Shown: one piece after another, positions 32,160 through 40,182 of the stretch
Layout: the number at the start of each line of letters is the position of its first letter
How positions within the stretch are numbered: position 1 is the first letter of the stretch
Source: Clostridia bacterium
GTDB lineage: Bacteria > Bacillota > Clostridia > Christensenellales > Aristaeellaceae
Assembly: GCA_017431005.1 (NCBI GenBank)
Contig: JAFRLY010000057.1
Location: 62,001 to 126,000, forward strand
Length of the DNA: 64,000 bases
Direction: 5' to 3'
Translations under genes and position numbers: made by a program
Notes under the pieces: model-generated
What the model was told of the DNA's origin: nothing
Databases searched by the model: none
What the model saw: only the letters and a program-made list of their open reading frames with translations

Positions 32160-32807
32160 TTACCGGTAATAGCTGAGCCGCTTTTCCGCCCGGCCCATGA
32201 TGAAGCCCACAACCGCGTTGAATACGAAGTAGAACACGCCGGCGATCACGAACGGCAGGAAACTGGTCTGGGAATTGGCGATCTGCTTGCCGATGGTGAA
32301 CATTTCCTGATAGGCCACGGTGAAGGCCATGGAGGTATCCTTGACCAGGGTCACCACCTCGTTGGTGACGCTGGGCAGGATCCGCTTGATGACCTGCGGC
32401 AGAATGATCCGCATGAAGCACTGGATCCTGCTGTAGCCCAGCACCTCCGCCGCCTCGTACTGGCCGCGGCTCATGCTTTCAATGCCGCCCCGGTAGATTT
32501 CCGCGAAGTACGCCGCGTAATTCAGGGAAAAGGCAATGACGACGGGGATCAGCTTCTCCCGGGCCACGCCGGACCCGAACAGATAGAACGGGCCGTAGGT
32601 CACCGCCAGCAGCTGCAGCATCAGCGGCGTGCCCCGCAGCACGGCGATGTATACCTTCGTGACGGCCGAAACCACGCGGTTTCTGCTCATCCGCAGCATG
32701 GCCACCAGCATGCCCAGCGGCAGGCTGAAAAGCAGGGTCAGGAAGAATATCGCGCAGGTTCTTCCGAGGCCTTCGCTCATCTTCGTTATCATGGTCCAGA
32801 TCGTCAT
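32160..32807 (-). CDS. Amino-acid ABC transporter permease
   Basis: The 215-residue HisMQ-type permease has four to five membrane helices. The EAA-like loop (EAAEVLGYSRIQCFMRIILPQ) contacts the ATPase, and RGTPLMLQLL is a polar amino-acid permease signature. I take the ATG at 32807, which follows GAGGAG by about 11 bases; an ATG at 32864 would place 19 extra residues over the base of the upstream hairpin. Confidence 0.9.
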   Translation of the reverse strand: MTIWTMITKMSEGLGRTCAIFFLTLLFSLPLGMLVAMLRMSRNRVVSAVTKVYIAVLRGTPLMLQLLAVTYGPFYLFGSGVAREKLIPVVIAFSLNYAAYFAEIYRGGIESMSRGQYEAAEVLGYSRIQCFMRIILPQVIKRILPSVTNEVVTLVKDTSMAFTVAYQEMFTIGKQIANSQTSFLPFVIAGVFYFVFNAVVGFIMGRAEKRLSYYR

Positions 32808-32853
32808 GGGTTCGCAGGCTCCTCTTCCGGTGAAAGTCATGGAGAACGGATTC

Positions 32854-32895
32854 TGTAAAAACAAATCGAGCCCCGAAGAACGGGGCTTCGATTTT
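32854..32895 (-). terminator. Hairpin/attenuator between binding-protein and permease genes
   Basis: Minus-strand arms AAATCGAAGCCCC and GGGGCTCGATTT (one bulged base) are followed by GTTTTT. It sits 19 bases beyond the binding-protein stop codon, within an otherwise continuous operon, and probably limits expression of the membrane components. Confidence 0.88.
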
Positions 32896-32914
32896 GTATG
32901 CGTTTCTCAGCGGT

Positions 32915-33703
32915 TTATTCCGCCTTCGGCAGCAGGCACAGCACGTTGGGATCCAGCTCGTATTTTTCAGCCAGCGCCAGATAGGTGCCGTCCTCCACCA
33001 GCTTCATGATGCCGTCCTCAACCTGCTTGCACAGCGCGTCGTCGCCGTTGCGGAAGCAGATACCGTACTGTTCGCTGCCCAGGGTTTCCTCCAGGATGGC
33101 CATACCGCCGAACTTCTTCGCCAGGGTCTCCGCCACGGGCAGGTCAATGACCACCGCGTCCACGCTGCCGGCCGCCAGCTCGGTGCCGCAGATGTTGAAG
33201 TTTTCCATCGTCATTGGCGCGCCGCCCTCAAAGGTCGCCGCGAGGGCCGCCTGGCCCTCCTCGTCCGCCAGCAGGGCTTCGCCGGAGGTACCCAGCTGCA
33301 CGGCCACCCGCTTGCCGGCCAGATCCGCCAGCGTGGTGATGCCGCTGTCCGCCTTCGTCAGCACGACCTGGGTATTGTCGTAGTAGGCAAAGCTCAGCAC
33401 ATAGCCGGCTTCCTTCATGGTGTCCAGAATCGTCATGCCGCTCCATACGCAGTCATGCTCGCCGGCATCCAGGGAGTTCAGCTTGAAGTCCCAGTTCACG
33501 GGCACGATTTCCAGGTCCCAGCCGTACATGTCGCACACGGCCTTGCACATCTCGACGTCGAAGCCGGCGTAATCGCCGTTGTCATCCAGATAGCTGAAGG
33601 GCGGATATTCCGCGTCAATGCCCATCTTGAAGGTGTCCGCCAGCGCCAGGGAAGCGCAGCAGGCCAGAATCAGAGCCAGAACCAGAGCCGTTATCTTTTT
33701 CAT
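32915..33703 (-). CDS. Amino-acid ABC transporter substrate-binding protein
   Basis: The 262-residue family 3 binding protein opens its mature part with FKMGIDAEYPPFSYLDDNGDYAGFDVEM, the ligand-cleft pattern for polar amino acids. LAGKRVAVQLGTS marks the second lobe. The signal peptide contains adjacent Cys residues (ILACC) that could be a lipobox, but also an ALA-D signal peptidase I site, so anchoring is uncertain. The ATG at 33703 follows TAAGGAGG by nine bases. Promoter at 33771. Confidence 0.9.
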   Translation of the reverse strand: MKKITALVLALILACCASLALADTFKMGIDAEYPPFSYLDDNGDYAGFDVEMCKAVCDMYGWDLEIVPVNWDFKLNSLDAGEHDCVWSGMTILDTMKEAGYVLSFAYYDNTQVVLTKADSGITTLADLAGKRVAVQLGTSGEALLADEEGQAALAATFEGGAPMTMENFNICGTELAAGSVDAVVIDLPVAETLAKKFGGMAILEETLGSEQYGICFRNGDDALCKQVEDGIMKLVEDGTYLALAEKYELDPNVLCLLPKAE

Positions 33704-33770
33704 CAGGGGTTGCCTCCTTATGTTTTTCATTTCCGTCCTTCAGGATACCTTGTCCGGAAAGAATGCCAAC

Positions 33771-33799
33771 ACATTAGCACTTTATCATGCTGAAGTCAA
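33771..33799 (-). promoter_or_regulatory. Promoter of the amino-acid transporter-racemase operon
   Basis: Minus-strand TTGACT (-35), 17-base spacer, TAATGT (-10), about 68 bases before the binding-protein start codon. Confidence 0.75.
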
Positions 33800-33835
33800 G
33801 GGCGGCAGCCGGACACATCACACAAAAGCAAAGTA

Positions 33836-33869
33836 AAAACAGAGGAACCGGTCACGGCTCCTCTGTTTT
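33836..33869 (-). terminator. Terminator of the AraC regulator gene
   Basis: Arms AAAACAGAGGA and TCCTCTGTTTT form a perfect 11-bp stem that overlaps the last codons of the AraC gene. The minus strand continues into TTTTTAC. Confidence 0.88.
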
Positions 33870-34742
33870 CGCTTTCTGGGCGGTACCGCTCTGCCGGTAG
33901 GCCGATGGACTCACCCCGAAGTGCTTTTTGAACGCGGCGGAAAAGGCCAGCTGATCGCTGTATCCGGACTGCCAGGTAATATCCTTGACCGGCAGGGAGG
34001 TCTCGCGCAGCAGGTGTGCCGCCTGGCGCATGCGTTTTTCAATCAGGTACTGCTGTACGGAGGTCCGGAACACCTTCTGAAAGGCGCGGTTCAGCCGGGC
34101 TCTGGAGATGCCGATATGCCCGGCCACGTCCTCCACACCGATCCTGTGGTGCATATACATTTCCTTTATATATCCCGCCCCGAGTTCCGCATAGGTGGCG
34201 TCCGTGGAGGAGGCAACGACGATGCCCAGGTTGCCGGTCGCCTTTTCAAATTTCTCCGTCAGCAGCGAAAACAGCCGGATCATGCTGGCTTCTCTCGCCA
34301 GGGTGTCCGACGCAGCCAGGGAGCGCCTGTTCAGAATTTCCTCAATGCAGTCAAGCGCCGCCTGCGGATCCGATAGAGGCAGGACGAGCTGGTCCTGGGT
34401 AAAGCCGCACTTCCGGAGGATGCTTTCCGTGCGCACCCCCTGAAAGCCGATCCACGCGTAGGACCACGGATTGTTGCTGTCGGATCCGTAAACAATCTTC
34501 TCGCCCGGGCGGATCAGGAACATCTGGCCGGCCTGGAGGGACCAGGTGCTGCCGTGGGCGGAGTAGAACCCCGCGCCGGAGAGGACAAAATGGATGATGT
34601 ATTCACTGCGGGGATCGGAAACAACGTGAAAGGGTTTGCACTGCTCCGTGCCGACATGCACCAGCGTCAGCTCCAGGGAAGGCTCCACAAGGCCTTCGAG
34701 CACCTTGTAGGAATTGCTGCTGAAAAAGCTCGCGTTCTGCAT
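33852..34742 (-). CDS. AraC-family transcriptional regulator with cupin sensor domain
   Basis: The 296-residue protein has an N-terminal cupin-like ligand domain (~20-150, with IHFVLSGAGFYSAHG and LIRPGEKIVYGSD). Two helix-turn-helix motifs follow at the C-terminus (VEDVAGHIGISRARLNRAF and VKDITWQSGYSDQLAFSAAF), ending in the FKKHFGVSPSAYR signature. It is divergent from the GH36-transporter-GH27 operon, so it most likely senses a galactoside-type sugar and activates that operon. The ATG at 34742 follows GGAGG by six bases; the 33 upstream codons lack a site. Confidence 0.9.
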   Translation of the reverse strand: MQNASFFSSNSYKVLEGLVEPSLELTLVHVGTEQCKPFHVVSDPRSEYIIHFVLSGAGFYSAHGSTWSLQAGQMFLIRPGEKIVYGSDSNNPWSYAWIGFQGVRTESILRKCGFTQDQLVLPLSDPQAALDCIEEILNRRSLAASDTLAREASMIRLFSLLTEKFEKATGNLGIVVASSTDATYAELGAGYIKEMYMHHRIGVEDVAGHIGISRARLNRAFQKVFRTSVQQYLIEKRMRQAAHLLRETSLPVKDITWQSGYSDQLAFSAAFKKHFGVSPSAYRQSGTAQKAKTEEP

Positions 34743-34854
34743 CTGATCCCTCCGTTCTCCCGTCGGATGATTCCCTGCAATATCATCTTTCCGCTTCGTC
34801 TGTACGATTTTAACATACATCTGTCCATTTGAACATATCATAATTTATATAAAA

Positions 34855-34881
34855 CGGATACGAATAAATATTCATTATCCG
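34855..34881. promoter_or_regulatory. Inverted repeat operator candidate for the AraC regulator
   Basis: CGGATA-c-GAATA and its mirror TATTC-at-TATCCG form a 27-base inverted repeat with a two-base centre and one-base bulge. The right half overlaps the -35 element of the divergent operon promoter. It lies in a 189-base AT-rich intergenic region. Confidence 0.5.
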
Positions 34882-34899
34882 GAACAAAATCGGCATAAT
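34871..34899 (+). promoter_or_regulatory. Promoter of the alpha-galactoside operon
   Basis: TTCATT (-35, inside the inverted repeat) and CATAAT (-10) are separated by 17 bases, 33 bases before the GH36 start codon. The poor -35 fits an activator-dependent promoter. Confidence 0.6.
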
Positions 34900-34931
34900 T
34901 AAGACAACAAATCAGTCCGGAGGAATACAGA

Positions 34932-36593
34932 ATGTTTGAAACCATTCTTCGTGTACCGGATAACGTCATGATTGACGGTCAGAATGCAGACAGAAATAAC
35001 ATATCATCAGATTGTTTCACCGCAAACGGCGTCACGGTCCGGACGCTTCCGGAGGCCGAAGGGCTGTCCGTGCTCGTTCAGGCGGACGGGACGCCGGTCA
35101 GCCGGATCAGGCTGCGCTGGCGGTTTTCGGAAAAGCTGAGAGGCCAAGTGCTGGGCGATGCCTGGGAGCGGGCCTACGCGGATCTGGAGTGGAAGAATAT
35201 CTCTCCCTGGCAGACGCTGCCGTGGTACATCCTGGTCAGCCGGGGCCCCGAAACGGTTGGATACGGCGTCATGACCCGGTCCGGTGCCATTTGCTCATGG
35301 CAGGCTGATCCCGAGGGCATCACACTGAAGCTGGATGTGCGCTGCGGCGGAACCGGCGTGGAGCTGAACGGCCGGACGCTGCGGGCCGCCGTCATGGTGT
35401 CGGAGGTTTATGAAGGCATGAGCGCCTTCGCCGCGGCCTGTGCCTTCTGCCGGCGCATGTGCCTGGATCCGGTGCTTCCGAAGCAGCCGGTTTACGGTGC
35501 CAACAACTGGTATTACGCCTACGGCCGCAGCTCCCGGGAGGATATCCTGGCGGATGCCGGATATCTCGCGAAGCTGACGGAAGGCGTCACCAACCGGCCC
35601 TTCATGGTCATCGATGACGGATGGCAGCAGGGGCGGTACAAAGCGGACGGAAGCTACGAGAACATCTACAACGGCGGTCCCTGGCTGCCCAACAGCCGGT
35701 TTGGGGATATGGGAACGCTGGCCGCGGAGATCCGGGAGCGGAACGTGCTCCCCGGCATCTGGGTGCGCCTGCTGCAGGATGACCTGAGCGGCCTGCCGGA
35801 CGCTTGGAAGCTGCCGGCGGGCGGGCTGGATCCCTCTGTTCCCGGGGTGCTGGAGCTGGTCCGTGAAACCGTCAGCCGCATCGGCGGATGGGGTTACCGC
35901 CTCCTGAAGCATGATTTCTCCACCTTTGACGTCACGGGAAAATGGGGTGTCGAAATGGGCTGGGAAATGGCGTCCGACGGATGGCATTTTGCCGACCGGA
36001 CCCGGACCACGGCAGAAATCATCACCGGTTTCTACGAAGCTGTTTTTGAGGCAGCCAGGCCCTTCGGCATGCTGATTCTGGGCTGCAACACCGTCGGCCA
36101 TCTCGGCGCCGGCCTGATGCACATGAACCGCACCGGGGATGACACCAGCGGGCTGATGTGGGAAAGGACGCTGCGCTTCGGCGTCAACACGCTGGCCTTC
36201 CGGATGCCCCAGCACGGCGCCTTCTACGATACGGATGCGGACTGCATGGGCATCACCGCTGGGATTCCCTGGGAATTCAACCGGCAGTGGGGCCGGCTGC
36301 TGAGTCTGAGCGGCACCTCGATGTTTGTCTCGGTGAAGCCCGGTTCCCTTCCTGAAAGCCAGGAAGCGGAGCTTGCCAGGATGCTTCGGGACAACGCAGT
36401 CCGCTGCCCGGCCGCGGAGCCTCTGGACTGGCAGGAAAACGGCCTGCCCCAGGAATGGCTGCTGGACGGCCGGAAGGAAAGCTTCCACTGGTATGAGCCC
36501 GGCGGCCTGCGGGTCGGCTGCGCCAACGGGCCGGTCTGGGAGCAGGTATGGCGGGAGGTTTCCGCCGTGCTGGACAAATACAACGCGGAATGA
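34932..36593 (+). CDS. GH36-type (clan GH-D) alpha-galactosidase
   Basis: The 553-residue cytoplasmic protein has an N-terminal beta-sandwich (~1-185) and a barrel beginning YGANNWYYAYG. FMVIDDGWQ is the clan GH-D strand shared with GH27 and GH36. RLLKHDFSTF puts the likely nucleophile at Asp328; the GDDTSGLMWERTLRFGVNTL region should carry the acid/base. It is shorter than typical ~720-residue GH36 enzymes and lacks a large C-terminal domain. First gene of the operon with transporter and GH27 genes; RBS GGAGG precedes ATG. It probably removes alpha-galactose from imported oligosaccharides. Confidence 0.8.
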   Translation: MFETILRVPDNVMIDGQNADRNNISSDCFTANGVTVRTLPEAEGLSVLVQADGTPVSRIRLRWRFSEKLRGQVLGDAWERAYADLEWKNISPWQTLPWYILVSRGPETVGYGVMTRSGAICSWQADPEGITLKLDVRCGGTGVELNGRTLRAAVMVSEVYEGMSAFAAACAFCRRMCLDPVLPKQPVYGANNWYYAYGRSSREDILADAGYLAKLTEGVTNRPFMVIDDGWQQGRYKADGSYENIYNGGPWLPNSRFGDMGTLAAEIRERNVLPGIWVRLLQDDLSGLPDAWKLPAGGLDPSVPGVLELVRETVSRIGGWGYRLLKHDFSTFDVTGKWGVEMGWEMASDGWHFADRTRTTAEIITGFYEAVFEAARPFGMLILGCNTVGHLGAGLMHMNRTGDDTSGLMWERTLRFGVNTLAFRMPQHGAFYDTDADCMGITAGIPWEFNRQWGRLLSLSGTSMFVSVKPGSLPESQEAELARMLRDNAVRCPAAEPLDWQENGLPQEWLLDGRKESFHWYEPGGLRVGCANGPVWEQVWREVSAVLDKYNAE

Positions 36594-36637
36594 TTTGCCG
36601 TCTGCGGCATTTCATATAAATTAAGGAGGGAAAATCC

Positions 36638-38242
36638 ATGAAGAAGTTTGTAGCCCTGATGCTGCTGGCAGTGATGCTGGCAACGAGCATGGCAGCTTTC
36701 GCGGAGCCCACGGAGAACACCATGCCCATCGTGACGGACGGCAGCGTGAAGCTGACCGTGTTCATGTCCATGGAAAGCGGATCCGAGCAGGCCATGGCGA
36801 CCTATGACGACCACCCGGCCATCCAGGCCTGGGAGGAAATCACCGGCGTCGACTTTACCTTCATTCATCCGCCGGCAGGCGACGACGGCACCTATTTCAA
36901 CACGCTGGTAGCCTCTGGTCAGTGGCCGGACATCTGGATCGGCACAGGCTTCACTGATTATTATCCCGGCGGCGTGCCCCAGGCCGTGAACGACGGCATC
37001 CTGATGAACCCCAACGAACTGGTGGACGCTTATGCCTCCAACTACATGAATGTCCGCAAGAGCTGGGACGAAGCTACCGTACGTAACTTCACCACCGACG
37101 ACGGCCTGTACCGTTTCGGCGCCGCCACCCAGGTTCCGCCCGTGGTGGACAAGCAGCACAGCGGTCTGGTCATCCGCAAGGACTGGCTGGAAAAATGGGG
37201 ACTGGAAGTGCCCGTGACCATCGAAGACTTCACCAACGTCCTGCGCGCCTTCAAGGAGCACGGTGTGGAAGTGCCCTTCGCGGGTATGCGGCTGGACAAC
37301 TGGATGTGGAGCGGCAGCAACATGCTGAGCGCCGCCTTCGGTGTCATGAACGACTCCTTCCAGCTGAATGAAGACGGCAAAACGGTAACCTACTCCGTGC
37401 TGGAGCCCGGTTACAAGGACTGGCTGAACCTGCTGCGCGGCTGGATGGCGGAAGGCCTGATCGACCGCGACATGGTCAACCGCAACGATTCCGACGCCCA
37501 GGCCCTGTTCACCAGCGGCCGCGCCGGCGCCACCTTTGCCGGCAACTGGCAGACCCAGCAGATGAATACGCTGGGCCAGGTGTCCGATCCTGATTTCGAC
37601 CTGATCGGCCTGACCTCCCTGAAGCCCGCTGACGATCCTGCCTTCATCAACGAATTCGGCGATCCGATCTACAACGGCTCCAACACCATGTGGTGGACGA
37701 TTTCCACGACCTGCAAATATCCCGAAGCCGCCATGCGCGCCCTGGACTATCTGTACAGCTACGACGGCATCGAGCTGATGGTCTTCGGTCCGAAGGAGTG
37801 GAAGGGCGAAATCATCCACACCACCGACGAGACCGGCATGCGCGTGTTCAGCGATTTCATCCTGCACAACCCCAACGTTCCCTACAACACCATCCGCTAT
37901 CAGTACACGATTCAGAACCTGAGCTCTGAGTACTGCGCTGATATGGAAATGCAGCAGTACAGCGCGCCTGTGAATGCCCAGTGCTGGGATGCCTGGACGA
38001 AGGATCTGAACAACCGCCGCAGGGTGCCGGGCTCCATCACCCTGACCTCCGACGAGTCCATCACCCAGGTGAACGCGATGAACAACGTCCGCACTTTCAT
38101 CCGTGAGCACATCAACCTGATTGTCTGCGGTGACGAGGACATTGCGAACTGGGACAACGACGTACAGTATGTCTACTCCTTCGGGATCAACGATGTTATC
38201 GCCGTGCAGCAGGCCGCCTTCGACCGCTACCTGGCCCGGTAA
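36638..38242 (+). CDS. Oligosaccharide ABC transporter substrate-binding protein
   Basis: The 534-residue protein belongs to the large sugar-binding family used with LplB/YtcP permeases. The signal peptide ends at AFA-EP (~residue 23) and has no lipobox cysteine. Two lobes are visible: PAIQAWEEITGVDFTFIHPP near the start, and TSLKPADDPAFINEFGDPIYNG later. Proline and alanine codons are heavily biased to CCC and GCC, in keeping with high expression. The gene is followed by a hairpin at 38251 and then two permease genes. Context suggests alpha-galactoside uptake. Confidence 0.9.
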   Translation: MKKFVALMLLAVMLATSMAAFAEPTENTMPIVTDGSVKLTVFMSMESGSEQAMATYDDHPAIQAWEEITGVDFTFIHPPAGDDGTYFNTLVASGQWPDIWIGTGFTDYYPGGVPQAVNDGILMNPNELVDAYASNYMNVRKSWDEATVRNFTTDDGLYRFGAATQVPPVVDKQHSGLVIRKDWLEKWGLEVPVTIEDFTNVLRAFKEHGVEVPFAGMRLDNWMWSGSNMLSAAFGVMNDSFQLNEDGKTVTYSVLEPGYKDWLNLLRGWMAEGLIDRDMVNRNDSDAQALFTSGRAGATFAGNWQTQQMNTLGQVSDPDFDLIGLTSLKPADDPAFINEFGDPIYNGSNTMWWTISTTCKYPEAAMRALDYLYSYDGIELMVFGPKEWKGEIIHTTDETGMRVFSDFILHNPNVPYNTIRYQYTIQNLSSEYCADMEMQQYSAPVNAQCWDAWTKDLNNRRRVPGSITLTSDESITQVNAMNNVRTFIREHINLIVCGDEDIANWDNDVQYVYSFGINDVIAVQQAAFDRYLAR

Positions 38243-38250
38243 CACGAACA

Positions 38251-38292
38251 GTTGAAACAGGGGCCTGGCGGCAAAGTCAGGCCCTTTTCAAC
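38251..38292 (+). terminator. Intercistronic hairpin after the binding-protein gene
   Basis: The inner stem GGGCCTG / CAGGCCC and an outer GTTGAAA / TTTCAAC pair frame a ten-base loop; TTTT follows the inner stem. It lies between co-oriented transporter genes, so partial termination or 3' mRNA protection is more likely than full termination. Confidence 0.75.
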
Positions 38293-38325
38293 CCGTATGA
38301 TCCCTTATGAGAAAGGAGTGAGCGC

Positions 38326-39264
38326 ATGAGCGCCCAGGTGAAGTACAGGAAGGAACCCTTCAGGCTCAGGCTCGTCCGGAATATCCGGCAGCATCCCTGG
38401 TTGTATATCATGATTCTTCCTGCGGTTGCCTATTTCATTATTTTCCACTATCTGCCGATGTATGGCGTCGTGATTTCGTTCCAGGACTACCATCCGGTAC
38501 GCGGCATCACCAAAAGCCCCTGGGTCGGTCTCAAGCATTTCAACAATTTTCTGAACGGGCCTTTCTTCTGGCGGCTGCTGCGGAACACGCTGTCAATCAA
38601 CATCGGCCTGCTGCTGGTCGGCTTCCCGCTGCCGATCATTTTTGCCCTGATGCTGAATGAATCCCGCTCCGGCCCCTTCAAGAAGGTGGTGCAGACCATC
38701 ACCTACATGCCGCACTTCGTTTCCTCCGTGGTCGTCTGCGGTCTGATGGTGATCTTCTGCCGGGGCGACGGCATCCTGACCTTCATTCTCTCGAAGTTCG
38801 GCATGCCCCAGTCGAACCTGCTGACCTACAAGCAGTATTTCCAGCCGCTCTATATTGCCATGAACGTCTGGCAGGAGCTCGGTTGGGATTCCATCATCTA
38901 CTTTGCCGCGCTGGCGGGTGTGGATGCCTCCCTGTATGAAGCCGCCTACGTGGACGGTGCCGGACGCTGGCGTCAGATGTGGCACATCACCCTGCCCAGC
39001 ATTCTGCCTACCATCGTGATTCTGCTGGTCATGCGGGTCGGCAATCTGCTGAGCCTCGGCTGGGACCGCATCTTCCTGCTGTACAACGACATGGTCATGG
39101 AAACCGCGGACGTCATTTCCACCTATGTCTACCGTACAGGTATGGTGCAGATGCAGTATTCCTTCGCGTCGGCTGTCGGCCTGATGAACTCTCTCGTCAA
39201 TGTGGTTCTGCTGATCGGTGCCAACGCGCTGAGCCGGAAGTTTACCGACAGCAGCCTGTGGTAA
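38326..39264 (+). CDS. Sugar ABC transporter permease (LplB/UgpA type)
   Basis: The 312-residue protein has six membrane helices and the binding-protein-dependent loop EAAYVDGAGRWRQMWHITLPSI, which contacts the ATPase. The opening HPWLYIMILPAVAYFIIFHYLPMYG is typical of LplB-type permeases. The end FTDSSLW is typical too. RBS AAAGGAG precedes ATG. No ATPase gene is in the locus, so a shared MsmK-like ATPase elsewhere is expected. Confidence 0.93.
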   Translation: MSAQVKYRKEPFRLRLVRNIRQHPWLYIMILPAVAYFIIFHYLPMYGVVISFQDYHPVRGITKSPWVGLKHFNNFLNGPFFWRLLRNTLSINIGLLLVGFPLPIIFALMLNESRSGPFKKVVQTITYMPHFVSSVVVCGLMVIFCRGDGILTFILSKFGMPQSNLLTYKQYFQPLYIAMNVWQELGWDSIIYFAALAGVDASLYEAAYVDGAGRWRQMWHITLPSILPTIVILLVMRVGNLLSLGWDRIFLLYNDMVMETADVISTYVYRTGMVQMQYSFASAVGLMNSLVNVVLLIGANALSRKFTDSSLW

Positions 39265-39276
39265 GGAGGAGCAAAG

Positions 39277-40170
39277 ATGGATATCATGAAAAGGCACAAA
39301 AGCGTCGGCGACTGGATTGCTGATATCATTATCATCGCGGTCATGGTCGCCCTCTCGCTGATCTGCGTTTATCCGATTCTGTTCACCCTGTTTGCCTCCT
39401 TCAGTGACGCCAAGGCCCTGCTGAACCGGACCGGCCTGCTGTTCGCGCCTCTGCAGCCCTACACGGTGGAAGGATACCGGCTGGCATTTTCCAACGTCAA
39501 GCTGAGCACCAGTATCTGGAACACGGTGATCTATGTGATCGGCGGTACTGCCCTGGGCACCTTCATCACGGGTATGGCAGCCTTCGTGCTTTCCCGCAAA
39601 AGCTTCCTGCTGCGCGGCTTTATCATGAAGATGATCACGGTCACCATGTTCTTCAGCGGCGGTATCATTCCCCTGTTCATTATTGTGCGGGGAATCGGCA
39701 TTTACAATACCCGCTGGGCCTTCCTGCTGCCCTGGATCATCAGCGCCTATAACCTGATCATCATGCGCACGTTCTTTGAGAGCGTTCCGGCGGCGCTGGA
39801 GGAAGCGGCTTATCTGGACGGCGCGACGGACCTGCAGATCTTCTTCCGGATCTATATTCCGCTGTCAAAAGCCATCATCGCCGTCATTGTCATGTATTAC
39901 GGCGTAGGCTGGTGGAACAGCTGGTACCAGTCCCTGGTTTTCCAGCCGGACAACAAGCTCTGGCCGCTGCAGATGATTCTCCGTGAGACGCTGATCAGCA
40001 ATGACCGCTCCGCGACCATGGACGTTACCAGCATGGCAGAGGAATCCTACACCCGTGAGCTGGTCAAGTACTGCACCGTGATTATCGCGACCGTCCCGAT
40101 TCTTGTCATTTATCCCTTCGTGCAGAAGCACTTCGTCAAAGGCGCCATGATCGGCGCCGTAAAAGGATAA
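39277..40170 (+). CDS. Sugar ABC transporter permease (YtcP type)
   Basis: The 297-residue protein has six membrane helices and the EAA loop EEAAYLDGATDLQIFFRIYIPLSKA. VYPILFTLFASFSDAKALL and the terminal VQKHFVKGAMIGAVKG are the YtcP signature. It pairs with the permease ending 12 bases upstream. RBS AAGGAGG precedes ATG. Confidence 0.93.
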   Translation: MDIMKRHKSVGDWIADIIIIAVMVALSLICVYPILFTLFASFSDAKALLNRTGLLFAPLQPYTVEGYRLAFSNVKLSTSIWNTVIYVIGGTALGTFITGMAAFVLSRKSFLLRGFIMKMITVTMFFSGGIIPLFIIVRGIGIYNTRWAFLLPWIISAYNLIIMRTFFESVPAALEEAAYLDGATDLQIFFRIYIPLSKAIIAVIVMYYGVGWWNSWYQSLVFQPDNKLWPLQMILRETLISNDRSATMDVTSMAEESYTRELVKYCTVIIATVPILVIYPFVQKHFVKGAMIGAVKG

Positions 40171-40182
40171 GGAGGATGCCAT

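Noticed and set aside
30586-33703. Complete opine metallophore locus
   Set aside because: The racemase resembles CntK, but no nicotianamine-synthase-like or opine dehydrogenase gene lies nearby and the transporter is of polar amino-acid type, so only the racemase claim is kept.
36224-38245. 673-codon antisense frame through the sugar-binding protein gene
   Set aside because: The composition is unlike a protein and no start site fits; the sense gene has signal peptide, family motifs and operon context.
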